A DNA stretch of 10,127 nt from Ettlia oleoabundans (taxonomy: Eukaryota; Chlorophyta; Chlorophyceae; Chlamydomonadales). Position numbers and translations under genes: made by a program. Location: contig JAAMXP010004886.1 in NCBI GenBank assembly GCA_019693395.1, positions 1 to 10,127 on the forward strand. Direction: 5' to 3'. How positions within the stretch are numbered: the first letter of the stretch is position 1; the number at the start of each line of letters is the position of its first letter. Under the pieces are notes generated by a model, which saw only the letters and a program-made list of their open reading frames with translations, ran no database searches and was not told the origin of the DNA. This document shows, in pieces, positions 7,890 to 10,127 of the stretch.

Positions 7890-9195
7890 ATGCCCATCGG
7901 GCTGGTTCCCGCGCAGCCGCCCAGTCCCCCAAAACAGTTCCATCAGCACCGTTCTGAAAACGTGCTGAGCAGCAAAGAGGGCAATCTGGGTTGGGAGCCA
8001 GACGCAAATGACGTGCAGCAGGTGTGCCGGCCTGGGTTTGAAACAAGCGCCAGTCAACCGCCCCGCCTGCTCGCCTTGCAATGTGGTGCAGGCTGCCTGA
8101 GCAACATGCCCCTTTTGCCCGCTGCCAGCAGGATTTTGTCATAACTGCAGCCCCAAGTGGCTGGTCTCCCAGCAAGCCACCAGTCGGGGCGGGTGCTGCG
8201 GCGCGGTTGCTGGCCACTCCTGCTGATGTGGGTGCTGCCGCCGCTGCTGTCGGCGAGGAGCCAGTGGCGCAGGTGGACGCTGTGCCTTCAGATAACTCCC
8301 TGGCTGCCGCTCCCTCCACCAAGGCCATCTCCAGCAGCAGCAGCAGCAGCAGCATCCGCTTCGGTCTGGCTCCCGGCATGCAGGCTCTGCAGCTCAACAG
8401 CTCCCCGGCAGTTGCCTGCCCCTCGCCGCTGCCACCCTTCCAGTTTCTGGGTGCTGCCTCTGCCTCCCCTGCCCGCTCCACGGCCTCAGCTGCACATGGC
8501 GGGGCCAGTGGCGGCTCGCCTGCCAAGGTAGCCCACAGTCTGAGCCAAAAGCTGAGTCAGAAGCTGCTCCAGGGGTGAGTCAAACTGTGACTCAAAGCCT
8601 GCTCATGTGGGTGGTGCCTGATGGTGCTGCAAGGAAGCGCTTGCGAGGGAAATGGGTGCTCGCAACAGCAGTGCTTGTTATCGCTTCACCCCAGCTGCGC
8701 TGCCAAGCACTTTGATTGCAACAAACAAAGCAGGCCCCTGACAGAAGTGGGGCAGCACCTTTTGAGGCCAGCAGCCCAGCACCCACATCAGCCCTTTCAA
8801 TTACAATGTCGCCTAGCCCACTTTCCCTCGCCACCTTGCCCCTTCCATTTCCCAGCAGCATGACCCGCCTGCGCGAGGTCCTGAAGCGCCGGGGCCCTCG
8901 TGCCGACAGCCCGCCGCTGCCGCACAGGCAGGACTTCAGCTTTCGCAGTACTCCCGCCACAGCAGCATTGCAGCTGGCGCCCATCCCGGAAGGCAAGGCT
9001 GCAGCCACTGTGGCAGCAGCAGGGCAGCAGCCAGCAATGGCGGTTGTGGGTGTTGCAACAATCCCAGCAGTCCCAGCACAGGCGGGGCAAGCATTTGAGG
9101 AGGTGGACCTTTTTGATGCACCGGTCTGCCCCCAGCAGGTTCCTCGTCGCTTTGGGCCAGTCAACTGCGCATGCTTCGTGGCACGCGTGCGGTAA
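7890..9195 (+). CDS. disordered low-complexity protein of unknown function, three exons
   Basis: Exons 7890-8021, 8132-8574 and 8856-9195 join in phase (0, 2) and give 304 residues. The ATG has good context (GCAACCATGCC). Donors are CAGCAG|GTGTGC and CAGGG|GTGAGT; acceptors are CCAGCAG|GATTTT and TTTCCCAG|CAGC. Codon use is coding-like throughout. The protein is mostly Ala/Ser/Pro/Gly with an eight-serine run (about 110-117), a short LSQKLSQKLLQ repeat (about 180-190), a basic segment MTRLREVLKRRGPR (about 194-207), and a more ordered end, FEEVDLFDAPVCPQQVPRRF then GPVNCACF. I recognise no family. The TAA stop overlaps a good donor (GTGCG|GTAAGG), so the gene may instead continue to an exon at 9672-9774. 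TGTAA at 9599-9603 favours ending at 9195. Confidence 0.62.
8333..8353 (+). repeat. (AGC)7 serine-codon run
   Basis: Seven AGC codons after a TCC encode eight consecutive serines in the disordered protein. Confidence 0.9.
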
Positions 9196-9598
9196 GGCTG
9201 CGCTGGGAGTCGTATGAATGACGTGCCTATACAGTGGCAGAAGTATATGCGCCAATGCAGCCAGCTAGCCACCAGCAGGCAGCGCGTAAGGGGCAAAAGG
9301 GGCAGGCAACCCTCAGCTACATGGCGGCCTGCTGCTTGCGGTCGGGCACTGGTGATATTACACTTTCTGCTGGTTTTTGCACCTTGGGGGGCTGGGGCCT
9401 GTCTATATGAACCTTTACCCTCTATTGCTCAATGACTGAGCGGTGCTAGCAGTTACATGCAGTCATATGGTTGCCAAGTGCTTGCTTCACATTTCTTATT
9501 AAGTCAGCCCTTCACTGGTAGAAAGGTTGCACGGCCTAGTGTGAACAAATCATTCCAAGGAACGAGCATCAGCAATGGTCTGAATGCAACTGGAGTCT

Positions 9599-9603
9599 TG
9601 TAA
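9599..9603 (+). terminator. TGTAA poly(A) signal candidate
   Basis: TGTAA is the usual near-upstream poly(A) element of green algae. Here it lies about 400 bases after the stop at 9195, in an A/T-richer stretch that looks like a 3' UTR end. It supports 9195 as the end of the coding region. Confidence 0.5.
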
Positions 9604-9671
9604 TTGTGGTTATTTTTGTGCTGAAATGGAAGCTAAATAAGTGGGGCAGGCAGTTGCCAGCTTGGCCGCAG

Positions 9672-9774
9672 GCAACCAGCCGCAGCTGGCAAGCCAACCA
9701 GGAGCAGCAAGGGCACTGGAATGCTTGTCAAGACAGACGACGTTGACAACAAGGCGTCAGCCGCAGCAGTGTAA
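9672..9774 (+). other. possible alternative last exon of the 7890-9195 gene
   Basis: If the donor at 9192 (GCG|GTAAGG) is used with the acceptor cttggccgcag (AG at 9670-9671), the phase agrees (2). The reading then continues as QPAAAGKPTRSSKGTG and MLVKTDDVDNKASAAAV before TAA at 9772-9774. The residues look coding-like, but only one phase in three would fail to exclude such a match, and the 480-base intron would contain the TGTAA signal. Unproven. Confidence 0.3.
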
Positions 9775-10026
9775 ACAGCACTCGCAGTACTGGGGGTTCG
9801 ACAAGCGGCAGCAATCTAGGAGGTGAGTGCAGCAAATCAGCTGGCAGGCAGCGAGTAGGCGGACTCGAGTTCAAGTCAGGTGGTGGTGGTGGTGGGCAGC
9901 TGCCAATGCGCAGCTGGAAACCGCGGGGAAAAAGGATGGTGGGCAACCTGCCAGCAGGGCTGTTGCTGTGACTTTGCACGCTGTGTGCTGCCTGGTCCGA
10001 CGCACGCAATGAGCCGGACGTGGCAG
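9775..10026. other. no gene seen
   Basis: Contains a (GGT)5 run at 9879-9893 and no frame with recognisable protein character on either strand. Confidence 0.4.
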
Positions 10027-10127
10027 CTATGCTGGCAATGCAACACCTGGAACTAGCAACATGTCCTCCTTGCCCTCCCCGTCCGTCGGTGGGTGCAAGG
10101 CAGAACTGGGAAGGCTGCCCGGCACCT
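10027..10127 (-). CDS. possible 3' end of a minus-strand gene running off the window
   Basis: On the minus strand a frame is open from the window edge for about 33 codons and ends at TAG (10029-10027). It has acidic and hydrophobic residues near the end (GEGKEDMLLVPGVALPA). A plus-strand frame is also open across the same bases. A stretch this short could be open by chance, so this is only a pointer. Confidence 0.2.
   Translation of the reverse strand, partial: VPGSLPSSALHPPTDGEGKEDMLLVPGVALPA

Noticed and set aside
7696..8526. Long minus-strand open frame (276 codons)
   Set aside because: It is antisense to well-supported, phase-consistent exons of the plus-strand gene and runs in a different frame through the coiled-coil exon. 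Its residues are a shadow of GC-rich coding sequence.
9865..9895. tRNA-like T-loop (gagttcaagtc)
   Set aside because: No matching acceptor stem, anticodon arm or A box could be placed around it. The following GGT repeat breaks any stem.
1..10127. Prokaryotic systems (CRISPR, operons, defence islands, integrons) and transposon ends
   Set aside because: No spaced direct repeats, Shine-Dalgarno-linked gene runs, transposase motifs or paired terminal repeats were seen. The spliced exons show that this is eukaryotic nuclear DNA.

Overview
The window reads as nuclear DNA of a unicellular green alga (Chlorophyta). The signs are short GC-rich exons broken by GT-AG introns, codon runs such as CAG/AGC, low-complexity Ala/Gln/Ser tracts, and proteins of plant/algal type, notably a plant-like cytochrome b5 reductase tail and an mTERF-type organelle factor. 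Base composition is only moderately GC-rich, so I do not name a genus. There are no bacterial operons, CRISPR arrays, phage genes, rRNA genes or recognisable tRNAs. All gene models were spliced by eye from splice-site consensus and reading-phase agreement.

Layout. 1-359 (+): last intron and last exon of an NADH-cytochrome b5 reductase. 360-1164: intergenic. 1165-3595 (+): a gene with mTERF-like helical repeats, in two or three exons. 3596-4895: a gene-poor stretch with a TATA-like box and an exon-like block of unknown origin. 4896-5262 (+): a broken partial copy of the mTERF-like gene, frameshifted by a net 122-base deletion. 5408-7131 (-): a complete four-exon ZNF511-like C2H2 zinc-finger gene, with one GC-AG intron and one G-quadruplex-rich intron. 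7208-7787 (-): the 3' part (possibly all) of a small coiled-coil protein gene, ending only 76 bases upstream of the ZNF511-like start codon. 7890-9195 (+): a three-exon gene for a disordered protein of unknown function, divergent from the coiled-coil gene. 9196-10127: 3' flank, a possible alternative last exon, and a possible minus-strand exon running off the edge.

The genes show no shared pathway: a membrane redox enzyme, an organellar nucleic-acid-binding factor, a nuclear-type zinc-finger protein and two unknowns. The most distinctive points are the decayed mTERF paralogue with a nearly unchanged patch, the very tight minus-strand pair (candidate dicistronic locus) and the unusual introns of the zinc-finger gene. 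I found no convincing previously undescribed multi-gene system.
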